Origin: Cinnamomum chago
Taxonomy: Eukaryota; Streptophyta; Magnoliopsida; Laurales; Lauraceae
NCBI GenBank assembly: GCA_038049695.1
Contig: CP142451.1
Location: 7,252,001-7,316,000 of the forward strand
DNA: 64,000 nucleotides
Direction of reading: 5' to 3'
Of this stretch, positions 36,556 to 49,064 are shown one piece after another. Both the position numbers and the translations under genes were made by a program. Positions within the stretch are counted from its first letter, which is position 1. Each line of letters opens with the position of its first letter. The notes below the pieces were generated by a model, which saw only the letters and a program-made list of their open reading frames with translations, searched no databases and was not told the origin of the DNA.

Positions 36556-39500
36556 TCACTCATATTCTCTGCTAGAAAACTTGTCTTCGGGATAATATAC
36601 TGCAGTAACTACATTGCCCCCGAACTTCCTTCCATTCAGCGCAGCTTTTGCCTTGGTGGAACTTGCAGCATCTGCATACTCCAAGAACACCTGAAATAAT
36701 CCCAATAAAATCATATCACAGTTTGACTCACACAAAGCTACATGCAATACTAGGACATGTGAACATGTCAATGTCCTGACATCAGAGACCATTGGAAGCC
36801 TATAATACTACTCCCACATGTGATGAACCAAATAAATATATGGTTGCAATTATATAAGATGGATGGCCCAGATATTCATCATGGAAAGGACCTAGTCATT
36901 GGCCCAAGGCTCTTAGCCAATGACACGATGGGGCTTACCTGGGTTTAAAAAATCCCTGTCGATGATCCGAGAGGATGTATTTTGCCTCGGCGTGATTTAT
37001 GTGTGATAATTTTATATTTGCAGGGCATATGAGAAAATGGGATTCTAGGCATTGTTCACAATTACCTTTTCTAGAAACAATATAAATCAGCTCAGTATTT
37101 GACCACACTGGTCGCTTTTGTAGTATTTCACCTCAACCTCAACACAGTTTCCATGATAAAATAAAATTAAGGCGAAAAAGCCTCACAAAGGCCAATCCTT
37201 AAAGCTATCATCTCAGCCACGTTGACACATTGGACACACACTAGGCCTAAGAAGGACATGATAGTCCTGGCATCGTCATCTCTAATGATTCCACCCACCC
37301 CTGCTAAACTCGGATAACCATCAAAATTGAACATAAGACGACCCAACAGAGGATGCAACCACCTAGGCATCACAGGCATGAGGCATCCAAGCTGGGTATG
37401 AGAAATCCACCTCATACCAGCAACGAACTATAATAGCTATGAGTAGGGGTGTAAACTGCCGGCCCAGCCGTGCCCAGGTCAGCTAGGGGTCGGCTCTGTG
37501 CCCCAGATGGGCTGGGCTGGACCGTGCAAGTCTCTCCTAATGTTTTTTAATATAAATTGAAAGAGACTTTGTGAATTTTTAGGGTTCTCAACTTGAAATA
37601 CAGTTGAAGCTATTAAAATAAATGCACAAACATTGATGTTAATTTACAAATGAAAAACGGAACTTTAATTATTTTAAGTCTTATATTTATTTATATACAA
37701 AAAATGTCATGCTGGGCCGGGCCTCGGCGCAGGCACCCTGGCCCAGCACGGCCCATCCTTTGGGTCGTGCCGGCCTGGGTTTTTGTGATGGGTAGTGCCA
37801 GGCCTGGCAGCCCAGCCCAATTTACTCCCCTAGCTATGAGGATGACCTAGAAGGAAGACAGATGAAACTCATGTAGTGTAGAATTTGGCATTAGCACTAC
37901 CCTCTCCATGTCGGAAAATCTTCCCTCATAGCAACACAGGTTCCTCGCTTGCCAAATTACCCAAGTAACTTCCATAAAAGATATCCCTGCATTACCTTTC
38001 CCCTCATAGACCCCACACTTTCACTCCAAGCCTCAAATGAGAGAACGGAGTACCAGAATGATCGGCTATAGTAAAACTACTAAAGGAATGACTTCCAAAG
38101 ACACTTAGGCACTGAATCAGAAGATATCAAATGATTGCACAATTGCCAAACACATGGCAAGCATTGACAACTATGCACTGAATGTAGACTTCATCAATTG
38201 GAGTGAGCATCTAATTGGAACTGTGCCCATGGTTTAAAATTTCACCAGCCAATCAGTACTGGGCCTACTGGCACGATTCTCTGACTGGAATCCCAAAAAT
38301 ACTGACTCTACCCAGCGAGTCAGACTAGCACAACTGACATGGACTGATATGGTACTCGCACAAACTGGGTATGGATTAAGCCGCAAAATAACTCAATAAA
38401 AAAACATAAAAACAAACTCATTTTTTGGTTTTCCTCCAAGTTTAAACTTTAAAGTGAAAGGGATGAGTTTTGGTAAGGTGCCCAAAACAAATTCCAACAC
38501 TCATCAATATGAATAACAAGGCCTACAGGTTGCATTGGTATGGTTGGTGAACATTACAAAAGTGATGATCAATGATACATGGGAGTTACCAATGTGACGA
38601 TGGAGCGGTAGTTGTTTGATTGTATTCCATCCATAGGGCTTACATAATTAACAAGGAGAGGAGATTATGGTAATGATGATTAAGATAGGTCGAGCTTGCT
38701 TGAAACTCATTGTGGTGTATAAGAATCGGTTGCCTGCATGGCCCTAAGCCCCCATAGTTAATATTATGGCTTATGGTTTGTTATTTTAGTGTTATTATGA
38801 GTTTAAAGTTATAAATAGTTATTACATATTGCTAATTTGGTGCTCTATATGTGTTAAATGATCCTTGCATTAGCCTTAAGAAAAACTAAATATCTCTATA
38901 ATTGATACAGGATCATTTTTAGATTATCAAATTTACATATTTTTATCGTTTTTCTATTAATTCTTTATTTATCTTGATTTTTTGAAATTCTTTTATTATT
39001 TTTTAAGACCGACAACGCTCGTACTAGTTCAGTATGGGTGGTACAAAGTGGCATGCGAGGCACCTACTTGTCCCCGTCCCGACTAACGTGAAGACCAGCA
39101 CTGGGACATAAAACCTTGATTGCACTTTCTTTATTTATCTTCATTTTTTGAAATTCTTCTATTATCTTTTAACTGACAATGCACGTACTAGTTCGGTATG
39201 GGTGGTACGAAGTGGCATGGATGACACCTACTTGTCCCTGTCCCGACTGGCATGAACACCAGCACCGGGACATAAAACCTTGATTGTGCTAACTTTGCTT
39301 TTGTTAAATGCCTTCTGAATAATTGCTCGCAAAAGAATAAAATAAATATATAACTTGCTCCAAATAACCACTAAACTCTCGAGTGTATGCATAAATATAT
39401 AAAGGGATTTGATCCAGTGAGAATTGTTGTCATGGGGTCACCGTGAGAACTTTATTGTGGGGCCATTTTGGGATGGGACTGATGGGGGATTGAAAGACCT

Positions 39501-42500
39501 ATATGGGACCACAACGAATATCAAGTTTGGCCCCAATCCCATGCTCCTAACCCCTTCATCCATGGCCGACAAGCCCAGTCAATTTGTATAGGTATATAGT
39601 CAATCCAACGGTCCAGTTCATTCACATTGGTGCCAAATCCTGGGGTGTGACTATCAAGGGGGTCCCTGTCCATTGCAAGGTTTGGATTGGGTGATAGGTG
39701 GGCCCCACCCATAGTTCTCATGGTTTGACTATTGAAACAGAGACCCGTATCTGGCTGAAGCCTAACATGGGCCATATATGTCATGCCTAAGTCCACCCAC
39801 TTAGTTTATCGGGCCAGCAGGGTCAGGCCAAACAGGGCTTTTTTTTTATAATCAAATTGTATGTGCTTTCTAACCATTATTTGGACAAATTATCATTATA
39901 TTACAAGCACTCCTCATCTGAGCCAGGCTGGGCCGGGCTTTCGGCTTCCATCACTTTATCCAAGCCGGGCTTAAATATTAAACGAGCCCAGAATATATAA
40001 CTAGGCCTGCCCAAACAGGTTGGCCCGGAACGGGCCAGCTGGAATGGACCACAAGCACCCCTGATTGCCACCCATGTATCAAGCTGAAAGAGAAACCTGC
40101 TACATCTCCTACACAATACATACGTACATACATATACATACATGTATGTATGTATGTACATACGACTGTATGCAAGTAGTTGTCTGTTTATTGGATGGCA
40201 AGGGCAGGAATATTAATTTGGAAAGGTGACGCAGAGCAGGCTCCCACTCCACCAATGGTCCCACCCAGCATATTTTAGTAGCTTCCTACTTTTATTGTAA
40301 TTAGGACTAGTATTCTAATTTATTTGGTTTCCTAGTTTGATTATGATAGTTGCTATTATTAGATTAGGTTTTCTTAGGCCCTAAGTTACTTTGCCTATTT
40401 ATATTACATTGTAGAGATATTAATCTTAGATTTGGAGTGAAATAAAATTGGGATTTTCCCTTGGAAGGGTTTTCCTCGTGTTAGAAATCTCTGCGGAGAT
40501 AATTTGAGGTGTCTTTGACACGTACTTTGGCATCTACATAAGCCCTAACCGTAGGGCCTACATCAATTGGTATCAGAGCGAAGATCCACATTGCTCCGAT
40601 CCGTCTCCGATCTCCGATCAGAGCATATCCATTGTCCATCCCTCTCTGACACCCCCACTGCCATCACACGCACAAACCAAACCCCTATCCGTCTATCCCA
40701 TCTCCATCACCCCACTGCTAATAAAAAATAAAAAATAAACCCCAACGTCCTTACCCATGTGAAAGGCAGCAAGAGAAGAAGAGACAAGATCCTTTGTGAA
40801 TTCGATGATCCCTTTGAGGGTCTCGATCTTTCATTATATAGATTAAAGTTGCTATAAGTGTTACAGGGATGGAGGCAATTAGCTAAATTACAATCATTCT
40901 ATTCTAATTAGATCTCCTAATAAGGCAGGAAATATATTACATAGCTGTACAACCGATGCTTGTCTTGACCCACAAGTTGGGCCTTTTCTGCCATGGGTTG
41001 TGACCCACTGATCCATTGGACCATGACCCACTTACCCACTTGACACCCCCCCTCAAATTGATGCGGGTGAATCAACGAGCATCAATTTGCCAACCAAGAA
41101 CTGGTGACGTGGCCGAGGAAGTCCCTTGGTAAAAATATCAGCAATTTGAAGACTAGTAGGGACATGAGGAAGAGTGATGGCTTCACGCACAAAAGCATCA
41201 CGTATGTAATGACAAGTCACTTCAATGTGCTTTGTGCGTTCATGGAAGACAGGATTTTCAGTAATCCGTATGGCACTGGTATTGTCAGCATTGAGAGGTG
41301 TGGGTCCAGATTGTGGAAATCCAAGCTCAGAAAGGAGACCTCGAAGCCAGATAATTTCAGAAGTGGCGGCCGACATCGCACGATATTCGGCTTCGGTGGA
41401 GGATTTGGAGACTTTATCTTGTTTCTTACACTTCCAAGAGATCAACGAGTCCCCTAAGAACATGCACCAGCCCGTGGTAGACCTTCGACTATCTGGGCAG
41501 CCAGCCCAGTCAGAGTCGGAGTAAGCGATGAGAGAAGTCGAATTGCCCACAGGAAAGAACAGGCCACGAGATGGTGTATGAAGAACATAGCGAAGAATGC
41601 GCCGCACAGCAACCAGGTGGAGATGGCGTGGTTGTGTCATGAACTGACTAACCAGATTCACCGCATAGGAGATATCAGGCCGAGTGATGGTCAAATAGAT
41701 CAAACTGCCGACCAAGCGGCGATACATTGTGGCATCAGGAAGAAGATCACCCGTATCTTGTGCGAGTTGAAGATTGGCCTCAACAGGAGTATCCACAGGA
41801 GTTGAGTTTTGAAGACCAGCCGTCTCAATGAGATCCATAGCATATTTGTGCTGATCGAGGATAAGACCTTTCGCGGACTGATGAACCTCAAGACCTAAAA
41901 AGTATGTGAGAGGCCCTAAGTCTTTCATATGAAAAGATTCATGTAAGGAAGCTTGGAGATGAGTGATCATGCCAGAATCTGTCCCAGATATGATGATATC
42001 ATCCACGTACACCAAAAGGACAGTAATCCCATTTGAGGAGCGATGCAGGAACATAGAAGGATCCGAGGCACTTTGAGAGAACAGTAGGTGAAGAAGAGCA
42101 TCCCGAAATTTCTCAAACCAAGCGCGCGGAGCTTGCTTAAGACCATATAGAGAGCGTCGTAAGCGCGCACAATCACCTGCCGAGACACCCGTAACTCCTT
42201 GAGGAAGCCGCATATAGACTTCTTCCTTGAGATCGCCATGAAGAAAAGCATTCTTGACATCAAATTGATAAAGAGGCCATGAGTGGGAAGCAGCAATGGC
42301 CAGAACAGTCCGGATTGTGGTCATTTTTGCCACTGGGGCAAATGTTTCTTCATAGTCAATACCATATTCCTGTCGGTTGCCCAATGCGACTAACCGTGCT
42401 TTATAACGATCCAACGAGCCATCGGCCTTAAGTTTGACGGAGAAAACCCATTTGCAGCCGATAGGTCTTGCAGAGGAGGGACATGGAACAATATCCCAAG

Positions 42501-45500
42501 TATGATTCTGCTGCAGTGCATCTAATTCTTCGTGCATAGCCTTTCGCCAACAGTCATGCTTAACCGCCTGTACGTAAGAAGTAGGAATAGAAATGGAAGA
42601 AAGGGTAGCAAGCAAGGAAGTGTGAGTGAACCCATATTTGTCTGGAGGCTTAGAGACACGAGTAGAGCGTCGAAGTGGAGGTGGAGGTGGAGATGCAGCA
42701 TCAGGTGATGAAGCGGGGGCAAGATCAGGTGCCGGCGAGGGATCCGGAGGGGGAGGCAGTTGTGGAACATCTTTGTGACGACGACGTTCATAAACAATGA
42801 GTGGAGAAGAGAGCGTGTCAGAAAAAGCTGGTAGATGAGAAAATGAAGGTAAATCCGAGGAATGTGTAGAAAAAAATTGTTGATTTTCAAAAAAAGTAAC
42901 ATTTCGAGAAATTCTAATGCGGTTGATCACAGGATCATAGCATATATACCCCTTCTGGTGAGATGCGTAGCCAAGGAACGCACATTTGGCTGACTGAGCT
43001 GTTAATTTGGTACGTTCAGTAGGAGGAAGATGAACAAAACACACACATCCAAAGATGCGCATGTGGGTGTAAGAAGGATCCTTATGAAAGAGACGAAAGT
43101 ATGGTGTGTGATTATGGAGGCGAGAGGATGGTAAGCGATTGATTAAGTGAACCGCAGTGGCTAAAGCTTCGGGCCAAAATCTCGCGGGAACTGATGATTC
43201 TAAGAGAAGAGAACGAACAGTATCTAGAAGATGTCTGTTTTTTCGTTCTGCAACTCCGTTCTGTTGAGGGGTATAAGGGCACGATCGCTGCGATAAGATC
43301 CCGTGTTGTTGCAAAAAAGTTTGAAATTGATGGGACATGTATTCCCCTCCAGAATCAGATCGGAGAATTTTTATGCGAGCAGAAAACTGATTTTCAACAT
43401 ACGCCAAATTTTTTTGAAAAACATCAAAGACTTCAGATTTATTGTGCAAGAAATATACCCATGTGAATCTACTATGATCATCAATAAAGGTGACAAAATA
43501 TTTGAAATGTGTGTGAGAGATTACCGGAGTAATCCCCCAGACGTCACTATGAATAATGTCAAAGCAGTTAGAAGCCATAGTAGAGTTTGAGGGAAAGGGA
43601 AGAACTTTGCTTTTTCCAAGTTTGCAAACAGAACACTCATCAGAAATATGACTAAAAGAAATCGCATTTTTATTAAGACTACCAGTGTTTAACATCGAAA
43701 ATAACAGTTTTGAATGAGGATGGCCTAATCTATTATGCCAGAGCCTCCAGACATCTTGCGGAGAAAAACATGAAAAAGCAGAAATCTGGTCATTGTGAGA
43801 GATAGGCATAACAAGAGGAAACAAGCGTCCACACTTAGGCCCCTTCGCGATCACCGTCCCCGACACTGGATCCTGCACAACACAACCAGAGCGAGAAAAG
43901 GAAACATCACAATTATCATCAACAAGTTGTCCAACAGACAGAAGATTCGTGGTGAGGTTAGGAGATAGAAAGACATTTGTGAGAGGTAATGAATGAATGA
44001 TATCCCCAGTGGCTGTAATAGGAAGCTTTTGACCATCAGCAGTATGAACTTGCAAATTGCCATTGTATGGTTGCAGGTTAGTAAGATGAGAGGGGGAGGA
44101 GGTCATGTGATTGGAAGCTCCAGAATCAAGAAACCATATGGAGGAGGAGGATTGGTTGTTACCTGAAATGCCAAGTGCAGAGAAGGCATTTATTATCATT
44201 TGTTGAATAAGCTCAGGGGTGATCTGAGGAGCAGCATTGGAGGCAGTAGGTGGTGAAGGCATGACCGGTGTTGAAAGACTGTCACTGGAAGTAGTAGCAT
44301 CAGCAGCGTTGACATGATATGCCCGTGGAGTGCGATTCTGTGGTCGCCTTCTGCAATCACTAATGACATGACCATTGGATTTGCAGTAATTACAAAACTT
44401 GGTCTTACACTGTGAAGCATAGTGTCCATAACTCTTACAGCCAAAACATTGGATTTTGCTGAGATCCCGTGCAGGAGTTTGTCCTTTAGCAGTAGACGCA
44501 GGACTATGGGAGACACTCGGGTTGTAACTGGCAATGGCCGGATATGCAACACTAGAAGAGGTTCCGGAGAACTGTTGCTTCAAAGCATGCTGAGTAAGCT
44601 GACTTTGTTCCTCTCGCAAGAGTTCATGAAGGCACTCATTCAGGGATGGAGATGGAACTCGGCTCATCAGATTAGAACGAATGATCTCATATTCGGATCT
44701 CAATTTCATGAGAAACTGATCTCGATGAGAAGTTGCCTGTAATTGTTGTATTTCAGAAAGAGCTGCCTCCGAGACATGGAGGTATTTGATTTCATCATAC
44801 TCTGCCCACAGATTAAGAAAACCCGTATAATAGTCCTGGATGGAAGAAGTGCCTTGGGAATATTGAGCAATCTCCAGTTCAAGTTGGTATTGTCGGGCAG
44901 AATTCCCTTGGTGATACACTTGTTTCAGATATTCCCACATCTCCTTGGATGTCTTGTACGGTTTGAGGTTCAAGATATATTGTGGTTCCACAGAACCAAG
45001 AATCCATGTTTTGATCTTGGCATCCTTGGTATTCCAAGAAAGTATTTTTTTCTCATCCTCCTTAGGTCGTGGATCCCATCCTTCAACGAGTCCCCACATC
45101 TCCTTTCCTTCAAGATAAACTTGAAGTTGATAGGACCAGGAAGTATAATTTTTCCCATTAAATTTGATCAATGTAATTTCATGTTTATCCATGTCAGTAA
45201 TCTTTATCAGATGCCTTAAGACAGCACACAGCAGCAATATAAGATAGCAGATGCAGTAACAGAGGGTTCCAAGTAGAACCAGAACACAGAGTGCAGAAAA
45301 TTGCACCAAAAACAGCCCAGGCGACCAGAAATATTGGATTGATAGCCTTGCGTGGGACCCACAGAAAGATCTGAATGATGATCAGACCAGTAGCTAGAGA
45401 CTAGGAGTAAATTTCCTTTCCAGCAGTACAAGTTTTATCCAGATCGGATCTGGATCAAAGATTTTGTACGGTGGTGATAAAAACTATTTAAGGAAAGTGA

Positions 45501-48500
45501 TTAACCACAAGAGGGAGCAAACCGCCTACCTCTGCTCACTGAAAATTGCTGAAAAAATCTCTAAAATAACCAGGAGGGATGGACGACCAAGGCTGGAGTG
45601 AAACTTCTGGACTGTGAGATGATCGTAGGTGGGCCACCAGTTGATCAGATGAAGAAACAGCCACGGGATGCCTCTGCAGAGCACAGATCCTTGATCTGTG
45701 TGAAGAAATCCTCAACCAATGTTCTCAATCACCAGAGGAAGTAGACGACCAGATTGGTTGCAATAGTTTGGCTTAATAATGTTGATCTAGGGTGGGCCAC
45801 TTCTGATCACACCTTGATCTGACGACTTCCAATGCTTGGAAGATGAAGAAGAAAATACCCAGAGAGTCTCTCAGAGACTATGACAACTTCCAACACTTGG
45901 AAGATGGCTCAGACACACATAGCTCTGATACCATGTGAAAGGCAGCAAGAGAAGAAGAGACAAGATCCTTTGTGAATTCGATGATCCCTTTGAGGGTCTC
46001 GATCTTTCATTATATAGATTAAAGTTGCTATAAGTGTTACAGGGATTGAGGCAATTAGCTAAATTACAATCATTCTATTCTAATTAGATCTCCTAATAAG
46101 GCAGGAAATATATTACATAACTGTACAACCGATGCTTGTCTTGACCCACAAGTTGGGCCTTTTCTGCCATGGGTTGTGACCCACTGATCCATTGGACCAT
46201 GACCCACTTACCCACTTGACAACCCACACCCATCCTCGTGCCCTAGACCCGTCGCACAGCCTTCAGCAAACCCATCCATCCATCGCTCCAGTGTTTTGCA
46301 AATCCCCATCTTCTCCATCGTAAAAAAAAAAAGGAGAGAGCAGACAGAAGCAGAACAAGAAAAAGAAAAGAGAGGAAAAGTAGGAGAGAGAACAGAAGCA
46401 ATATCTTTTCCAGCCACGTTTTTTTTTTGCTGTACACCTGTTGGAAGTCATCTCATACTTTTGGTGTCTTGCATCACCAAAGATTTCAGTGGTCTTTAGA
46501 ATCACCAACGATTACTGTGGTCTTTATAAAAATTTTCCGGTCAGCATTAAATTCAGTTCTTGCCCACTTCATCTGTTTTGAAGAAAAGCCAAGTTGTGCT
46601 GACATCATCACTGCATCACAGAATCTGATCCACAGTAAATTTGACACGATCAACGGTTGAGACTCGTTCTTACGATATCGGGCTCATCCACCGTCAGATT
46701 TTAGATCCTTTTACGCCAGCGTGATCGTGAAGAGTAGATCTAAACATCAGGCCAGTCAAAAATTTTAAATTTGCTTTAAACGAAAATGCCTCCCAAGAAG
46801 CAGGTATAAGTGGAGTCTTCCTCTCATAATGATGATGATTTGAGGGGAACCGTTGCGGAATTATCAGCAAATGTTAATCAATTATCCGCTATGATGGTTC
46901 AAATACAAAACACTCTTGCAAGGATTTAAACTCGATTAACTACTTTAGAAACTAATCGGCATGAGGATAATCATCGAGTTGATGGAGGACATAATCGGAA
47001 TCACCGAGATCCACATGTCGTCAATGTTGATCGTGATTTGGGCATTAAGCTCATGATTCCAGAATATGATGGAAAGTTGAAACCGGAGGAATTCATGGAT
47101 TGGTTAGTGTGTGCTGAAAATATTTTTGCACACAAGCCAATGACGGATGGTTATAAAGTCACCTTAGTGGCAACTCGATTGCGCAATTATGCTGCGATTT
47201 GGTGGGCCGAGTTGCAAAAGAAACGAAGAAATCAAAATATTGACCCCGTTGAAACATGGATCGAGTTGAAGAATTTATTAAAGCAAAAATTCCTCCCAGT
47301 GAATTATTCAAGAGATCCTCGTTTAAGTTTTCAAGATTTAAAGCAAGGTTCCAAAACTGTGATTGAATATTCTGAGGAGTTCCTAACCATGCAAGCTCGT
47401 TGTGGCTTGAATGAAGATGTGTTGGTTGATCGATATTTTCATGGGCTGCGTATTGACATACAACATATCCTTACATTCAAGAATTTTGATAATGTTGATG
47501 AAATCATCCCACATGCCATCAAAGCTGAGGACATTGCTAATTATCAAGCTCGAAAGTTTAGTGTGTCTAAATGACCTTTACAAAAGACCACAGCAAAGCC
47601 AGACTTCAATCCAAGTGCCAGTTCCTCAGAAAAGTTTGCCTCCAAGTTTGAAGATCAGAACAAGTTCACATGTTTTCATTGTAAGCAAAAGGGTCACCGT
47701 GCATTTGAATGCGCAAAAAGAATCAATTTAATCGAAGGTGCACCAGAAGAACCAGTAACAAAAGATGATCCTAAAAGTGAAGGCTCCGATGAAGTGGAGG
47801 ACATTTTAGCTGACACAGAGGGTGAACTTCTCTTGGTGCAACAAAAGTCGTTTCCCACTGTTGAGGAAAAATGGTTGAGGAAAAATATTTTTCGTTCCAC
47901 AGGTAAAATACATGGGCAAAATTGTACAGTTGTGATTGATGGTGGAAGTTGTGAGAATATTATCTCCCAATCTCTTGTTGATCGCTTGAAGTTGAAGGTT
48001 AACAAGCACAATCGTCCATACTCTGTCAAATGGCTAATGAGAGGTGATGAAGCGCATGTGCGGCATACATGTCAAGTTACTTTTTCCATTGGTGATGATT
48101 ACAAAGATACAATTTGGTGCGATGTGCTACCAATGGACAGTGGAGATATCCTATTGGGTCGCCCATGGGTGTATGACAAGGATGACACTCATGGGATGCG
48201 CAACAACATGTATACCTTCATGCACAGTGGACAAGAAGTTACTCTTCATCCAAAGAAGCCATAATCACCGAAAAAGAAATCAAGGGCCCATGCTACAAAG
48301 GAAGTGCTTCACGTACATCATATATATAGAGGCAACTTGAAGAAGACCCGAGTTCGAGGTTGAACTCTTCTTTCAACCCGGGAGGAATGATGCAGAGCAG
48401 GCTACCATTCCACCAATGGTCCCACCTAGCATATTTTAGTAGCTTCCTAATTTTATTATAATTAGGATTAGTATTCTAATTTATTTGGTTTCCTAGTTTG

Positions 48501-48999
48501 ATTAGGATAGTTGTTATTATTAGATTAGGTTTTCTTAGGCCCTAAGTTACTTTGCCTATTTATATTACATTGTAGAGATATTAATCTCAGATTTGGAGTT
48601 AAATAAAATTGGGATTTTCCCTTGGAGGGGTTTTCCTCGTGTTAGAAATCTCTGCGGAGATAATTTGAGGTGTCTTTGACACGTACTTCGGCATCTACGC
48701 AAGCCCAAACCGTAGGGCCTGCATCAAAAGGTGAACAAGACTTATCATGTGAGATACCTGGGCATTATTGCTTGCCAATGCAAATGTCTATAATGTAGTG
48801 AAAAAGCTACAAAAGGCCATTACAAGCCGCAACAAAAGAAAGTAAACAAGGTATTAGGCATAGCTAAAGAACAAAATACCTTTCCAACTCCTGGAGTTTG
48901 CTCTCCATTGGGTTTTGGTCGAGGGATAACGATATTCACCAACGGCCCTGTTGCCCAAGCATTAAAATCATCATATAAACATAGTAATGCCATCCTATT

Positions 49000-49064
<65 letters not shown>

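Larger units (their letters stand above)
40758..46221 (-). mobile_element. Whole-looking Ty1/copia element, 5464 bp
   Basis: Identical-length LTRs of 288 bp (40758-41045 and 45934-46221), with the 5-bp target duplication ACCCA (40753-40757 and 46222-46226). Read on the minus strand, the primer site TGGTATCAGAGCT abuts the 5' LTR (45921-45933) and the polypurine tract TTTGAGGGGGGG abuts the 3' LTR (41046-41057). One uninterrupted polyprotein frame lies between them. By eye the LTRs differ at only about 2 of 288 sites, so insertion is recent, roughly 0.3 million years at a commonly used plant LTR rate and several-fold more in slow-evolving trees. It landed in the leader of the older gypsy element, in the opposite direction, and runs in the same direction as U2AF65. 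Confidence 0.96.
40227..48726 (+). mobile_element. Ty3/gypsy element with gag-protease only, split by a nested copia
   Basis: LTRs of 339 bp each (40227-40565 and 48388-48726) begin TGACGCAG/TGATGCAG and end CATCA. The 5-bp target duplication AAAGG flanks both ends (40222-40226, 48727-48731). A primer site TGGTATCAGAGC (40568-40579) matches the initiator-Met tRNA, and a purine tract lies just before the right LTR (48379-48387). Without the nested copia the element is about 3.03 kb: leader, gag starting MPPKKQ (46786), a CCHC knuckle, an aspartic protease, then the right LTR. RT, RNase H and integrase are absent, as in TR-GAG-type non-autonomous elements. By eye the LTRs differ at about 17 of 339 sites, so the insertion is a few million years old, depending on the rate. 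The coding part looks broken in a few places. Confidence 0.92.

Noticed and set aside
40118-40166. Strong hairpin as a terminator or attachment site
   Set aside because: It is a simple TACA/TGTA repeat that is self-complementary by composition.
41104-45219. Plus-strand frames within the copia element
   Set aside because: Shadows of the long minus-strand polyprotein frame.
46208-46660. Short frames between the copia element and the gypsy gag
   Set aside because: Leader sequence of the gypsy element with low-complexity A/G tracts; no coding texture.
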